64,000 nt of DNA from Parasponia andersonii (taxonomy: Eukaryota > Streptophyta > Magnoliopsida > Rosales > Cannabaceae): assembly GCA_002914805.1 (NCBI GenBank), contig JXTB01000536.1, forward strand, positions 24,694 to 88,693, read 5' to 3'. The translations under genes and the position numbers were made by a program. Shown in pieces: positions 25,741 through 39,156 of this stretch (position 1 is the first letter of the stretch; each line of letters begins with the position of its first letter). The notes under the pieces were generated by a model. That model worked only from the letters and a program-made list of their open reading frames with translations, searched no databases and was not told the DNA's origin.

Positions 25741-27225
25741 ATGGCAAGCAGACGCAATGTTCAATACAGCCGTATTCCTAATGATGATGATTATGATTAT
25801 GATGGTGGCGACAATGTAGGGCAATATGACCCTCGCTTCGATTACTCACCAAAATCTTTTGATAAAATCCCATGGAAATCCATAGTTCTTGCTCTATTTT
25901 TGCTCTTTCTTGGATCCACTCTTCTTTTTCTTTCTTACTTCATTTTTACTGGTCACATGGGAGGAGAGCGGTCTCAAGCATATGGCCTCTTAGCTCTGGG
26001 GATTCTCACCTTCCTACCGGGTATGAAACACATTTCTTTCTTTTCTCACATTTGGTGGGCAATTATTTATTAGAGAAATGTTAGTTGCACTATCTTTTAT
26101 AGTCTCTTTTGCGCTATTCCAATGTCATTACTTGACTATGATTCATTGCATTATTAAAATATTATATTGGATATGTGTCAAACTGTGATTCATTGTATTA
26201 TTAAAATATTATACTGGATATGTGTCAAACTGTGAGATTAGAGAATTAGGATATTGGATATGTGTCAGACTGTGATTCATTGTATTATTAAAATATTATA
26301 CTGGATATGTGTCAAACTGTGAGACTAGAGAATAAGGAAGAGAGTGTATTTAGCATGATCTGAACATGGATAATCTATATGGAAGAGAAAAGTGTTTTTA
26401 TGTATGTATATAAGCAGAACCTCAAAAAGTAGCTAATTTATTCAGGAAAACAAAGCAATTATTTAAAAAGATTTTCGTCCTACTCTAAGCCCAAAATTAT
26501 GAGGAGAATGATTTGGCTCTTTTTTCTCCTTGAGTTTAGATTGGACAATTATTATACTTGATAAGAAGAGAAATTAGTCACTTGCATGTTTGCCATAACC
26601 TTCATCTAGACTTTTTATTCAACCAACCTGTTGTTTATAAATCAAGCCTTTATTCAACTTAAAGGAAGATTCATTTTACACATTTGCATATTTTGTCTTG
26701 TTTAAAAGAGATTTGTATATTGTTAAGTATTACTATAGCAATATTCTAAACCAAACAACCTCAATTCTAATGGAAAGTTATACAAGTATTTTTACCATTG
26801 ATTCTGTGCGTATGAACATGCAGTATTATCAGATAGGCTATTTCAAAATAATGTTGTTGTATTGGTTCTGATCTTTAGTGAATAAGCATTTGACTTCCCG
26901 ATATTATGTTGGATGGTAGAACCATAAGTCCTCTTACTCTATCTCCGAGCGTGTTGTTTTATTTTTACTTTTACACCGTTTAACCAAGATATAATTGTGT
27001 TTTTCGAAGAAAGTAAGGAAGAGGATAAAGTTTTGTTTGTGTATATGAACCAAAATGGTATGGATTTATTGGAACCAAACAATACATGCATCTCTTCAAA
27101 GCTTGTTCTGATCGAACACTTGAATGTTCCTCTAACTTGTGGCTACAGGCTTTTATGAGACACGGATTGCGTATTATTCTTGGAAAGGCGCTAAAGGATA
27201 TCGTTTTGCTTCCATCCCTGACTAA
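25741..27225 (+). CDS. TMEM230-like small membrane protein, two exons
   Basis: Exon 1 (25741-26020) starts MASRRNVQYSRIPNDDD and ends FLPG at a GT donor. Exon 2 (27149-27225) opens after CTACAG with FYETRIAYYSWKGAKGYRF and ends ASIPD-stop. The splice is in phase (1+2) and gives 118 residues. An acidic, soluble N-terminus precedes a hydrophobic segment (SIVLALFLLFLGSTLLFLSY), a conserved FTGHM loop, and a second one (YGLLALGILTFLPG). This pattern matches the TMEM230/DUF872 family, small two-pass proteins of the endomembrane system linked to vesicle traffic in animals; the plant role is poorly known. The start at 25741 was preferred over the upstream ATG at 25636 because it gives the family-like N-terminus. 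Plant relatives, as I recall, end IPDY; here a stop follows IPD directly. No other damage is seen. Confidence 0.85.
26139..26335. repeat. Tandem repeat in the TMEM230-like intron
   Basis: A unit of about 47 bp (gattcattgtattattaaaa... to ...ggatatgtgtcaaactgt) occurs at 26140 and 26187 and again at about 26274, with a shorter partial copy (ggatatgtgtcagactgt) between. It lies near the 5' end of the intron. Confidence 0.85.
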
Positions 27226-28900
27226 TAGAATGTCCTCATTCCTAATCTTCTTTTTGCTTATAACTTGTACCTTTGCTAGTTTTCAGTACTCAGTAGTGTC
27301 TAATTAGTTTCTATATCAGACATAGTTCTTTTCAAGTCTTTCTTCATCTTTTTTTGAGGGTTCATTACTTTTCCATTCTCTTAATTTCCGTTTATCCTTG
27401 GATTGACAATGTATTATGACAAATATATAGCATCATATTTTTGAGTTACAATAAATCGATGCCTTTCTCTTAAAAATAATAATAATAAAAGAGATCTCTT
27501 TTGACCTGTTTGAGGGTATATTTTCTTCAAATTGTCAAAAGCATATAGTTGCCATCAAATTGATTGACCGAGTGCAATTTTGGGTTTTTTTTTTTTGGTC
27601 AAGTTTCTAAATACTTTATCTAACCTTTTGACTTAAGGATATATAAGTCTTTTTATATTTTAATTTTTTGAAAATGATGTATTTCATATAAAAATTATTG
27701 ACAGATGTGTATTTTCTTAAAGTCACTATTAAAACGGTTTATTTTATCTAATTTCTCTAATTTTGTTACCATTTACAAATATGATGCTACAAAGTTGTAA
27801 ATATTGAAAATTCAAAGTTATAATTAATTCTTTTTCATTTGTAGTTCCACGGCCCTCTCTAAAATTTGAAATTAAGAAATTGCTTGGATATTGAAATCAA
27901 ACAAATCTGATGAAGATCGATCATAGTTTTGTACAAATCAATTCAAATGTGACATTATCCTAACTATTCGGCCAGCGAATGAGAAGTGTCACAATTGTTA
28001 TCATTTCTAGTAATTTTGTTAATAAGGTTTGTTTAGAGAATATCATAATTTGGACCTAGCTCATTACACTCGATTCAAAACCACTCTATTAAATGGTCAT
28101 ATGGGAGGGTTTTAAGAGCTAGTTAATATGTTTGTTTGTTTTTTATTTTTTCTAAAGAGTTTTAGAAAGTACGTTGTTTACTAAATATCACTTTTCAAAT
28201 AAATTAATTTCTCAATTTTTCTACATTTGTCCAAGTAATATTAACAATTAACAAAGAAGCTTTGACGATTAAAAATTTAAAAAAGAAATTATGAATCAAG
28301 TCATAGTAGTGATAACTGTCAATCTCTAATAACTTATAACGACATTCTCAAAAAATAATAATGATAATAACTTGTAATGACACTTATCTTCCCCATGTAA
28401 TAATTGGGGATTACAAATTTCTACCGATACTATTAACAATTAATTATAAGTTATGAAACACTTAAAATGTAGTGCTACTAGTAATAATTCTAAATCTCAA
28501 ATAAATTGCAATGTTCTCTCCATGAAAAAATTTGTGAAAGATTCTTAAAATTTGACAAAGTGATAGAATATTACTATATTAGCAATTTTTTTTTATTATT
28601 CTGAATGCAACTACGCAAGTGATATTTATTTATTAGCAATTAATTTCATGAAGTTGTTCAAAATTTGACATAAATTTATTCGATTCACACTTAGATAAGA
28701 TTCAATAGGAAATTAATCTCACGTCATAATTGGTGCGTATCAATTTATTGGAATAGAATCCCCATAATTTAATATAGGCTTGTACCGTCACTAATCCCAA
28801 GTACAGATTAAGATATACTTGTGTGGAATTTGTTTATCCCTATTAAAGAGTAAAGGCCAAAAACAGGACAAACAAATAAAAATAGTAAACATTATAATAT
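27226..28900. other. Intergenic stretch, no gene seen
   Basis: AT-rich sequence after the TMEM230-like gene. At about 28770-28860 a short run (gtcactaatcccaagtacag... to ...tttatccctatta) resembles the SnRK1 promoter repeats near 15903-15967 and 54066-54130, so the upstream region of SnRK1 copy 1 is a diverged relative of those promoters. A TATA-like cctataatataaag lies near 28950. Confidence 0.5.
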
Positions 28901-29647
28901 GATATAAACTTGAGAGAGAATGTTATGTTCTAAAATTATCGTCTCATTGCCTATAATATAAAGTCTAAAAAGGAAAGAGCAACTATAACTGTCGAGTGCT
29001 ACGGTTCTTCTTCTTCCTCTTTTACTGCTACTACTTCTACTAGTACTACTTCTTCTTCTTCTTCTCTGGCTAATAAAATTATAATTATCATTTATTATTG
29101 GCTAAATAGAAGGTCCAAGTGACCGAGGAGGTAGCCAAAGGAATATGCATTTACGAAACTACAAGCATGGGAAGAGAATTGGTATTGGTTCATTTGGCAA
29201 AGTCAAAGTTGCAGAGCATATGTTGACCGGTCACAAAGTGGCCATTAAAATTCCTAATCGGGAACAAATTCAAGACATGGGAATGGAAGATAAGGGTTTA
29301 TATTAGTATTATGTACATGACACAATCATGTTTATGCATAGTATTTGGTGTTTCTTCTTAATTCTTTTTTTTTTCAATATTACTGAATTATGTGCAGTGA
29401 CAAGGGAAATAAAAATATTAAGATTGTTTATGCATCCTCATATTATATGACTGTATGAGGTCATAGAGACACCTAGTAAGTATTTTTTTGTAATGTAGTA
29501 TGCTAAGTTTGGAGCACTTTTTGACTATATTTTAGAGAAAGGTAGGTTACATAATGATGAAGCTCGTAGAATTTTTGAGCTGGTAATCATTTTAGTAGCA
29601 TTAATTACATCCTTTTTTGGGGGACTTTCATGTGATTTCTATGATAA

Positions 29648-29965
<318 letters not shown>

Positions 29966-30445
29966 TGAATTTATAGCGTTACATTATCTATGATTGGGAT
30001 CAGATTATCTCTCGCATATTGTATGTTGGACCTGAAGTTGATGTATGGAGCTGTGGTATTACCCTGTATGCTCTTCTTTATGGCACACTTTCCTTTGACA
30101 ATGATAACATGTCCAACTTATATAGGAAAATAAAGGTATTGTTAAATTTACTGCCCTTGATTTAAGACCATACTTATTTTTATCTCTAATTGATACTAGA
30201 TAGTTCATGAAGGACCTATACTTTGAACCCTTATTACCAACTTGTCCAGGAATCCATAGAAGCATCCTGATTATGAATCAAACCACATCATTTGGAGCAA
30301 ATTTTTCGTTTAAAAAGTGAGTGTCCTTATAGTTTTACTCTTTATTGACACGTGAATTTATTACGTGCCGTTTCCTATGGATTTATATGACATACTATTT
30401 AAATTCCATGTATATCTCAATCTTTGTCTTCGGGATGGAATATAC

Positions 30446-32642
30446 TGTCACGACCCAAAATCCGGGCCAGTAGCAGAAGGGAAATTTCACAAAGGTGGGA
30501 AATTCTTTGATTTATTTGAAAAGTGTCAGAAGTTCTAGTTTTTATAAAACGGTCTATTTAAATAAAATAATTGGAATTTCATTCCGTGAACCACTTCCAC
30601 AGTTCGTATATACTATTAAACATAGATCGAATAATTATTTAAAAACACGAAATCAAATATAATTCAAAGCAGCATCATCATCCACAACAAAACTCAAATC
30701 TCAGAATGGTATACATAAGTTCACAGACAAAATAGAAAGTAGTAAATCTTGGTTCAATGCTAATACAAAGCCCAAACAATCTAAACACCAAGACGACAAG
30801 CTTCTAGCATTATCAAGAGACGAACTGCAATCAAGATGACCTCTTACTCCTCTTGATCACCGAGATCGCACTGGACACCACCTGAAGAAGAAGGTAGGGG
30901 GGTGAGCATAAAATGCCCAGTAGGAAAAACAATTATCCGGTCGAAAATATTTTAGTGATGGAGAATTCCTGCATGGTTAGTTTAGTCCAAAACATACATA
31001 TATATATATATATATATAATCTAAATCAAAAATCCATATACATATAAAAGTAGTGTAATCAAAACCATTCAATCCATATGCACATGACACATATCAACCC
31101 ATACCCATGAGCTCTCATCCTCTTATCTGTGGAAACCAAGGATGATGACACTAAGTATGCCTAACAGCCTACCTGATACCTAAGCCCATACCCGGAGGGG
31201 ACACCTATGTGTCGCCTACTAAACTTAAAGGGGCAACCGAATTGCCTATGCCTGCTAAATGGGGAGGTAATCAGAAGTAACAAAACCTCGTGCGGGTTTA
31301 CGGACTCTACACCGACAGTAGGGTACGCAGCGCCACTCTGTAAACTCACGATGCTAACACGATGCTCATGTATGATCCTATGACACGTGCAATACAGAAC
31401 TGAAGTGTGAAAATAATCATGCTCTGGTTTTTCGATAAAATCAGCATGCTAGGATTTTATAGAAAAACGAGCAGCATAACGACCCTATTTTTAATATACC
31501 CAAAATAACATGCACTCAGAAAATTTCCAGAGTAATATAATATATATCTCATACAACCAATTCTCATCACAGATATTTAAATAGTCTAAAAATCACATTT
31601 GTTCTCATATGTTGCAGAAAGTAAGTTTTATTCGAAAACGATATAAAACAGGGGTAATTGAATCCCTACCTCGCTCGAATAGCAATACCACGCTATTGAA
31701 TCCTTAAGGTATCATTGACGATTGCCCGGAGGGTCGGAAACCAATTCCAAGCCCTCATCGTCCTCTTACGAAAAACCAACTTCTCAACGGAGCTTCAATT
31801 CCACAAACGAGCCTCTTTGCTGAATTCCTAGCACCTAAAATAGCTAAGTGAGACATATAACTTGTCCAATTCGGGTCTGGGCCCACACCGGGTTGATGGC
31901 ACGTAAATCGAGACAAATCTTAGCCGTCCGATCTCGATTTCCGTGTCGGTCACCAAACATAGGCAATATATACATCAAACTTCTCAATTTTCCGAGTACA
32001 ATCCAAAAATGACAATAAAAATACAATCTAACGGCCAGATAAAAAAGTCAAACTTAAACTCAAAATATCCAAAAATGACAACATTTAATCCGGGCAAAAT
32101 GGGGTTGAGATATATATACCTTGATGATCCTTGCGACGAGATGAATTCAACGGGACCAGTTGGAGGCCGAATGGTAGCTGGAATCGTCGCCGACGGCCAA
32201 AAATCTGAAATAGCGACTTTGTCTTCTCCGGCTCCGGTGGTCTTATCCGACGGCTCTTGAAGGTTGGCAGCGAGCTCGGCGCGGTGCTGGCGAGGTCTGC
32301 CGGTGATTCCCGCGGCTGGGCGATGACAAGAAGCGGTGGCGGTGCTTCCTAGGTTCTCGGCCGAGCGTGTGCAGGAGAGAGAAAGAGAAAGAGAGAGAGT
32401 CGGGGGGGGAATAGAGAGAGAGAAAGAAAAAGGACAAGGAACGTGGCCCTGTCTTATAGAGATGTGTAATTTTTCAAAAATTATACATAAATTCCAAAAT
32501 TTCAAATCTCTTTCAAATCAGTCCCCTAAAAATTGCAATTTAGTCCTTCTGCACAAATTTTTTACAAATTAATTCCCCCAATATTTTATCCGGAAAATTA
32601 GTAAAATGTCCAAATTACCCTCCCAAAATCCGGGTTTTTACA
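30446..32642 (-). mobile_element. Solo LTR of the Gypsy element 1 family, inside SnRK1 copy 1
   Basis: This 2197-bp sequence is the reverse complement of the LTRs at 3689-5899 and 10078-12296; it starts TGTCACGACC and ends TTTTTACA on the plus strand. A perfect 5-bp duplication TATAC flanks it (30441-30445 and 32643-32647). No internal gag-pol is present, so it is a solo LTR left after recombination. It interrupts the kinase exon encoding the start of the ...YTLP stretch. A CT/GA-rich tract lies near 32375-32430. Confidence 0.93.
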
Positions 32643-33951
32643 TATACACTCTACCAAATTGTTCATCACCTTGTGCAAGAGACTCGATCTCAAGGATGCT
32701 TGTGGTTGATCCAATGAGGCGGATGACCATTCAAGAGATTCACCAACATCCATGGTTTAAGTCTCATCTTACTCGTTATTTAGCTCTGCCTCTGCCAGAC
32801 ACAATGCAACAAGCAAAAAAGGTTTCTTTTAATGATAGGAAATATATATTATACGTTACAACTTATGTGTAGGTACTTTATCATATATTATACGTACCTG
32901 TTATAATATATGTCTATGTACTTATCTATAAACATAAAAAGGACCCACTATTATAATTCTCCAGCTCATGATTTATGTAGGCTTTATGTACATATTTTGA
33001 ACCTGTACCATAATGCCCGTTAGTTGTTTTCTATAGAGAATCATAGAATTTCCCATTTGTCCCTTGCAATTATTGTATTTAATTTTTGCTACATCACATA
33101 TAAGGGTATTTGCATGATCATAATCTGTTTCAATTCGTTGCCAATCTCTATGCAGATTGATGAAAGAATTCTTCAGAAGGTGATTAAGAAGGGATTTAAC
33201 AGAAACCAAGTGATCGAATCCATTCGCAAAAGAGTGCAAAATGAGGTTTAGACCTTGAAATCCTCATCTTCTTTTACTTTGCAAGTTTTTAGTCTAACTG
33301 TGTATAGCATATATCAGGCTACAGTTACACACTATTTACAATTGGATTACTAGTCCCACACTTCCAATGGCAATCTTGAACTCGAGTTTTAGGAAACTAT
33401 GGTGTGTTCTTTTGCTTCATTTTCTCTTTCCCATTATTATGCTTGGACTTGGTACTTCACTCAGTATTTTCTGAATTGTGTATCAAGTTCATTTGTTATG
33501 GTTATAGAGATTTTGAGCTGTCTTACATTTATTTTGATAGGAAAATAGTTTCAACGGAATGCATTAGAGTGAGCCTGTGGCTTCACATGTTGGGCATTGG
33601 CCTCCTATATATATAGATTATTAAAGGATTGGTGGTTTGAGGCCTCAGTTTCTGCTCAAACAAAATTGGCTCTTGGACTTCAGGTCAAAATTCTTTAGTA
33701 TTTGAGGCCAACTTGCTTTGCTATGCTACATGTCAAAGCTTCTATTTCTTGCCTTCCTTATAATATCTAGTTGAATGTCTACACAATTATGTTGATACAT
33801 ACAACATTTTTGGGCTAATATGTACTTTTGCAGAATGAGTATGAAATTTTTAACTATTGCTCATTTTTCTTGCCTTTATTTAGACAGTTTCGAGCCCATC
33901 CTCACGAAATAATGGCAGATTTTCTAAAAGTTCCGCAAGAAATTCAGGTTG

Positions 33952-34672
33952 TGTTGTGTTGTCTAAAATCCTATGTTAGGTCGCATAAGGGTTAAGTTCG
34001 ACCTCCTCCGTATAAGTTATATGCGACCTCTTCCGCTTAGGTTATATGCGACCTCCTCCGCTTAGGTTATATGCGACCTCCTCCGCTTAGGTTATATGCG
34101 ACCTCCTCTGTGTAGTCGTGTGACCTCTTTTGTATAAATTATGTGCGACCTTCTCTGTATAGGTTGTGGGCGTCCTCTTCCGAAAAAAAAGGGAAATAAG
34201 TATGCTTCGTCAAACAGGAAACCTGCAATGAAAGGGAAACAGAAGTCTCCTACTTATGATCGACCAGTTACCCGTTTTGAGTGGTTATCCAATTATGTTG
34301 TTACTCGAATTGTATTACCCGATTGTATAGTTACCCATTTTTTACAATTAGGAACATTGGGTTACCCTCACCTATATAAAGGGGACTCAATGTTTCAGAC
34401 GGGGGATTCCAATTTTTTCCAATTTTCCAATTTTTAGACTGCGAAATTCTGACTCCCAGTTTGAGAGAGATTTCCAGACGAGATATTGTAACTTTGAGTG
34501 CTTATAATTTTCCATAAAATAGTGAAAAACAGTGGACGTAAGCTCATCTTTTTCAGGGCTGAACCACTATAAAATCCTCTCTCTTTATTCGCTTTGATTA
34601 ATAATTCAATTCGCACAAGCCACATCTCTTAATTTTTTTCTAAATTTATTGTTGATAAAACCTCCGTCAACA
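33952..34672 (+). mobile_element. Solo LTR of a Tat-family element, inside SnRK1 copy 1
   Basis: The 721-bp sequence begins TGTTGTG and ends CAACA (inverted termini TGTTG/CAACA). Its right half is related to the Tat LTRs at 17669-18036 and 22824-23206. Flanking 5-mers are GGTTG (33947-33951) and GGCTG (34673-34677), a target duplication with one transition. A TATA box (cctatataaaggg) lies near 34371. It splits the KA1-region exon of the SnRK1 pseudogene. Confidence 0.85.
33980..34175. repeat. 25-bp tandem repeat within the Tat solo LTR
   Basis: The core gcgacctcctccgcttaggt recurs at exact 25-bp steps (34023, 34048, 34073, 34098), with degenerate copies on both sides. Confidence 0.9.
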
Positions 34673-35220
34673 GGCTGGTTGGAAAAGGATAGGGCATTAC
34701 AACATGAGATATAGGTATCTGGACTCCCTGGTCATCAAGAAGGCATGGTAAACAATACTTTGCACAACAATCATTACCTTGGGGATGAACCCACAATGAT
34801 CGAAACTGATGGCGCCATGATATCAATAAATGTGGTCAAGTTTGAACTATAGGTAATGTTTTTTCACACTACTTTTCTTGTTGTACAGTTTACATAGTTC
34901 TCGAATTGAGCGCATTTGCTCCAGTGGTAAAGAAACTGCCTAATCCGACTGATGAACACCTCTATTTATGAATGATTAATTGGACCAATATTACACTTTC
35001 ATTATCAAAATAGATTGTTAATACTAAATCATGAAACTCGGAAACAAGTGATTTGCAAAAATGTTTTCTTATAACGGTAACTGAAATATCAAATGTGCTC
35101 CTCATTGAAACGCTCACATTGGTCTTTACTGCTCCACAAAACTCGAGAAAAGAAGAATCTGCTCGATTTGCAACGAGTCTAGGGTCCTCAGTTTCTGTTA
35201 CTAAATTGTGTGTCCTATGA

Positions 35221-36952
35221 AGTAATGGAATCTAGTATTTTCACACATGTGAATATGTATATAATTATCCATGCTTCGGTGTCCAAGGGTTCTCGTATTT
35301 TTACTTGTTTTATATGGAAGTAGTTTTTCAAACCGATTTTGTCCACTAGTACTCGGCTAAATCACATCCTCAGCCTGGATGTCTTATGCTTTTTCCTTTT
35401 GACATATTTCGGGGTGGTGTGGACATGAATAAGATGATTTCACCCTTTGGAACTTTATGCATCTTTGGAATGTTTATGTAATAATATAGCGGGATAATCT
35501 AAAAAACAACCCATATACTATCCTTAATCCTTTGTTTTAATAAATTCCAAAAATATCCTTTTATTTTTCAAAATAGGAAAAATAGTATACCATGACATCT
35601 TTTTGGTCAATGTTGAAATGTGAAATGCCTAAAATACCCTTATACATGTTTAAAAAATCTATTACCAAACCTTCCATATTAATCCAATTAATTTTCTATT
35701 TTCAAAAAATAAAATCACACTTTTTCCAAATTATGGGAAAATATTGATATATTTTCCTTTTGGTAAAGATTTTAGATTATTTTTTTTTTGAAAAAAAATC
35801 AATAAAAACGTTGTTTGGATATCGATTTCATAAGGGTATTAATGTTATTTAAATTTTATTTAGTAAAAAAATTGACCAAAAAAGAAGAATGATTACTTTT
35901 TTCTTATTTTAGAAAATGGAATGGACACTTTTGTGTTTTACGAGAATAAATGGTTAAATTTGGTATTTAGCTTATACAAATAAAATATTCTTGAGATTTT
36001 CCCACTAATTTATTGCAATTATAGATTGAACAAGGTATGACGTGATCGTACTATATTGTATATTCTTGTGTTGCCCTTATTTTTCAGTATGATACAAAAT
36101 AAGGACAATTGAAAAGAAAGTATGCATACATACTCCCTCCCATGTTTTGTTATTAGCCCCGCATTCTAAGAACTAGGCTTTAGGTAGTTGTTATGCCATA
36201 TATTATTCCACGAGTCGAAGTTCTTAGTTTTTTATTGATATAGAGTTGTAAATAATTTTCGAGTATATGAGTCCCATTTTCAAAGAAATTATGTAATAAA
36301 TATAAAGTTTTGGCCACAGCATTTGGAAGCCCACAATTTTAATTCATTTGTTAGTCCTTACTTTATTTCTATCTACTATGCTATTTTAATTTATCAGTTA
36401 ATCTATACCTTATTATTTATGTCTACTTTTATTGTTAAAAGCCACTCATTACTATTTTTTTTAGTGAATATTAATTGAATTCTTATAGCTGACTTCCAAT
36501 AAAATGGCCGAATGAAAAAAAAAAATCGCCATATGCACATTTGAAAGAGTTTGATGTTTTTGTTTGAATTCCTACCGGGTCTTTTGTGGTTTATTTTGTT
36601 CTTTTTATAATACGTATGCTAACAAGTTAAATATATGATAGATAATGGTAATTTTTTATTTAAATTTATTTCTACCATTTGATTTGAATGAAAGAAAAAA
36701 ATGTGATCGTTTTTGTTAGGAATCTGACAATCCAGATTCACTGTGCACATGATACTACTTTGAAAAAATATTAAGAAAAATAGAGAAATTAAAATATAAA
36801 CAAAATCAATAAGCACAATACAAGATTAACATGGAAAACTCCCAAATTAGAGAAAAAAAATTATGATCCTTAGAAAAGAATTCTACTATATGAAAGTTTT
36901 TTACTATCGTACAATCTCTTCTCTTCTATCCAATGATCCCGAATACACCTAA
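35221..36952. other. Intergenic stretch, no gene seen
   Basis: AT-rich sequence between the end of SnRK1 copy 1 and the next Gypsy element. No coding signal, RNA gene or clear repeat was recognised. Confidence 0.55.
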
Positions 36953-38992
36953 TGTAATATCTGTGAAGTCACAAGGGCAAATTGGACATTTTAAGAGTAA
37001 TGGTAAAATTATAAATATTGAATTTTCGATTAAAATAATAAAAAATCTAGAATATTATAATATTTTGCAACAGTACCCAGTTTTTTCTTAAAAACCCCTC
37101 AGATGGTCTTTTGAAGACGAATCCAATGCCATTGGTCTCGCCTCGTTTCGAAGTCAGACGAAGCCATATCGACCTCGCAAAGAATCTGCCTCTAGCGAGG
37201 TTTTCCGGTCACCAGAGCGTCGTCCGACCTCCGTTTTTGACACCTCCGACAAGTGAAGCTCCATCTCGTCATCACCGATCAACTCCAAATAGTTTTATGT
37301 TAAAATTCATCTCCGGTAAGTTTTTACCATTTTTACCAACAATGTAAAAATGATTCACGTAATTATTTTGATTAAATGATTTATTTATCCGAGGTAAATA
37401 ACTGGGGTGAAAGAGAGTTAAAAATTATGAATAATTACAGTTGATAAAAGTAAAATGGGTAACGGTAAGTGTGGTAAATAGTAGTTAAAAAAAAAGATAT
37501 TTTTCTAATTATTTTCAAAAGGTGGTATTTATGTAATTCTCAGATTTTTGGGCTTAATTAATACTAGGGATCTCGAAACTGAGTTCTGATTTCCAATTTA
37601 GACTCAGTGAGGTCAAGACATAAATTTTGATATAAAATATCATTATATTTCGTTGTGGAACGAAAATTGAAATTTCATGGTACAAATTGCACCGTTTGCG
37701 TGCCATAGGCCGGTCCCGCACCGAGACCCGTTTTTGACAAAGTATATATCTGACCTAGAATTTTTGGATGCTTTGAATTCAGTGGTGACCTCCAATTTTA
37801 TATTTGAAGCTTTGGTGAAAAAGTCACTTTTTCTAGTGGACTTACTAGGAACCAGAAATTGTTGTTTAAGTACCTGAGTGACTAATCGGAGATTTTTCGA
37901 GCGTCATTGACCTAGTATTACTTTCATATCAAGGTAGGGATTCGATTACCTAATTTTTATATTTGTTTTGGATTTTATTTGCATTAAAATTTATTTATAA
38001 AAAATCGTGATTTTACGATGGTTAAAAAAAGTATTATTAATTGTTGAGTTATACTGGGATTGTATTGTGTAAATTATTTTATACATTTTTACATATTAGT
38101 TTTGGGGTAAAATAGCAGTGTGCTGCGCATGTTACAATAAATCCTAGAATAATGCCAAGTTAGATTTTTAAAGCATGATTTGATTATTGGATGCATGATA
38201 GCCGTGAACTGTGACATGTTGTACATACCATAGGATCATGCACTTGAGTTCTATTATAGCATCGCGGTATTTTTAGGTCGCTGACGAGTTGCTGCAGCAC
38301 TAAGTGAGAAACCTAGGCCCCTGCGCAGGTTTTTATCTGATATGCCTACGGGCAGTGTCAGGATACTGGGTACCCCTGCTATAAAGGTATTACAGGACCG
38401 TGATGGGAGGATGTGAGCTCACTTATATCCTTGTTGATGTATGATATGTACAATGATGTGGTTTTGATTTTGGTTTTGAATATGTGACTATTCATGATAC
38501 CAATAGATTTATAAATTTGATTTATACATAGATTTAAAGGAACTAACCATGCAGATTTGAGAAATTACATCAATCAAAAAGGTAATTAAATTCCTACTGA
38601 GTATTTGAATACTCATCCCTTACATTTCCTCTCTTAGACAGTGGTTGGTGTAACTTTGGAAACTCGGGAGCAGAGAATTGAGGAGTTAGTTACCGTACCG
38701 GAAGTTGGTAACTATGTAAATAATGTTGTTATTTATCTTGGAGTATATTAAATATGAATGGGCCCGTTACACGGACTCTGTCTGTATAACTAGTATGTTG
38801 GATTGTGAGACTATTGATAATGATGTTTGGTTTGTTTTAAATAAATTTGTTTAACAATCTAAGTCTAATGGTGATCACAAAACTATGAGAATTTTCTTTT
38901 AAAATATTTTTATGAATTTTTCTTAAATAGCCTTTGAATTTCCACTTGTGAAATTCCTTTTCTGCCACTGGCCCGGGGTTTGGGTCATGACA
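36953..38992 (+). repeat. 5' LTR of Gypsy element 3
   Basis: It is 2040 bp, TGTAATATCTG to GGTCATGACA. Compared with the 3' LTR it lacks about 100 bp just after ccctcag (37102), where the 3' LTR has an extra segment at about 45774-45880. Confidence 0.9.
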
Positions 38993-39000
38993 GAAAATTT

Positions 39001-39014
39001 TGGTATCAGAGCCG
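39001..39014 (+). promoter_or_regulatory. Primer-binding site for initiator tRNA-Met
   Basis: TGGTATCAGAGCCG begins eight bases after the 5' LTR and is complementary to the 3' end of plant initiator tRNA-Met, the usual primer of chromovirus reverse transcription. Confidence 0.85.
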
Positions 39015-39062
39015 ATATTTGTCTGCCTTGGATGTGACACCGTTAGATTAGATTGTAATTAT

Positions 39063-39101
<39 letters not shown>

Positions 39102-39156
39102 AAATTCAGCATCATTGTCTCACTGACACTTTGGCATGTGCATACAGACCAGTAAA

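Noticed and set aside
34023..34122. Regular 25-bp repeats that could suggest a CRISPR-like array
   Set aside because: The units are head-to-tail without spacers, lie in a plant LTR, and there are no cas genes.
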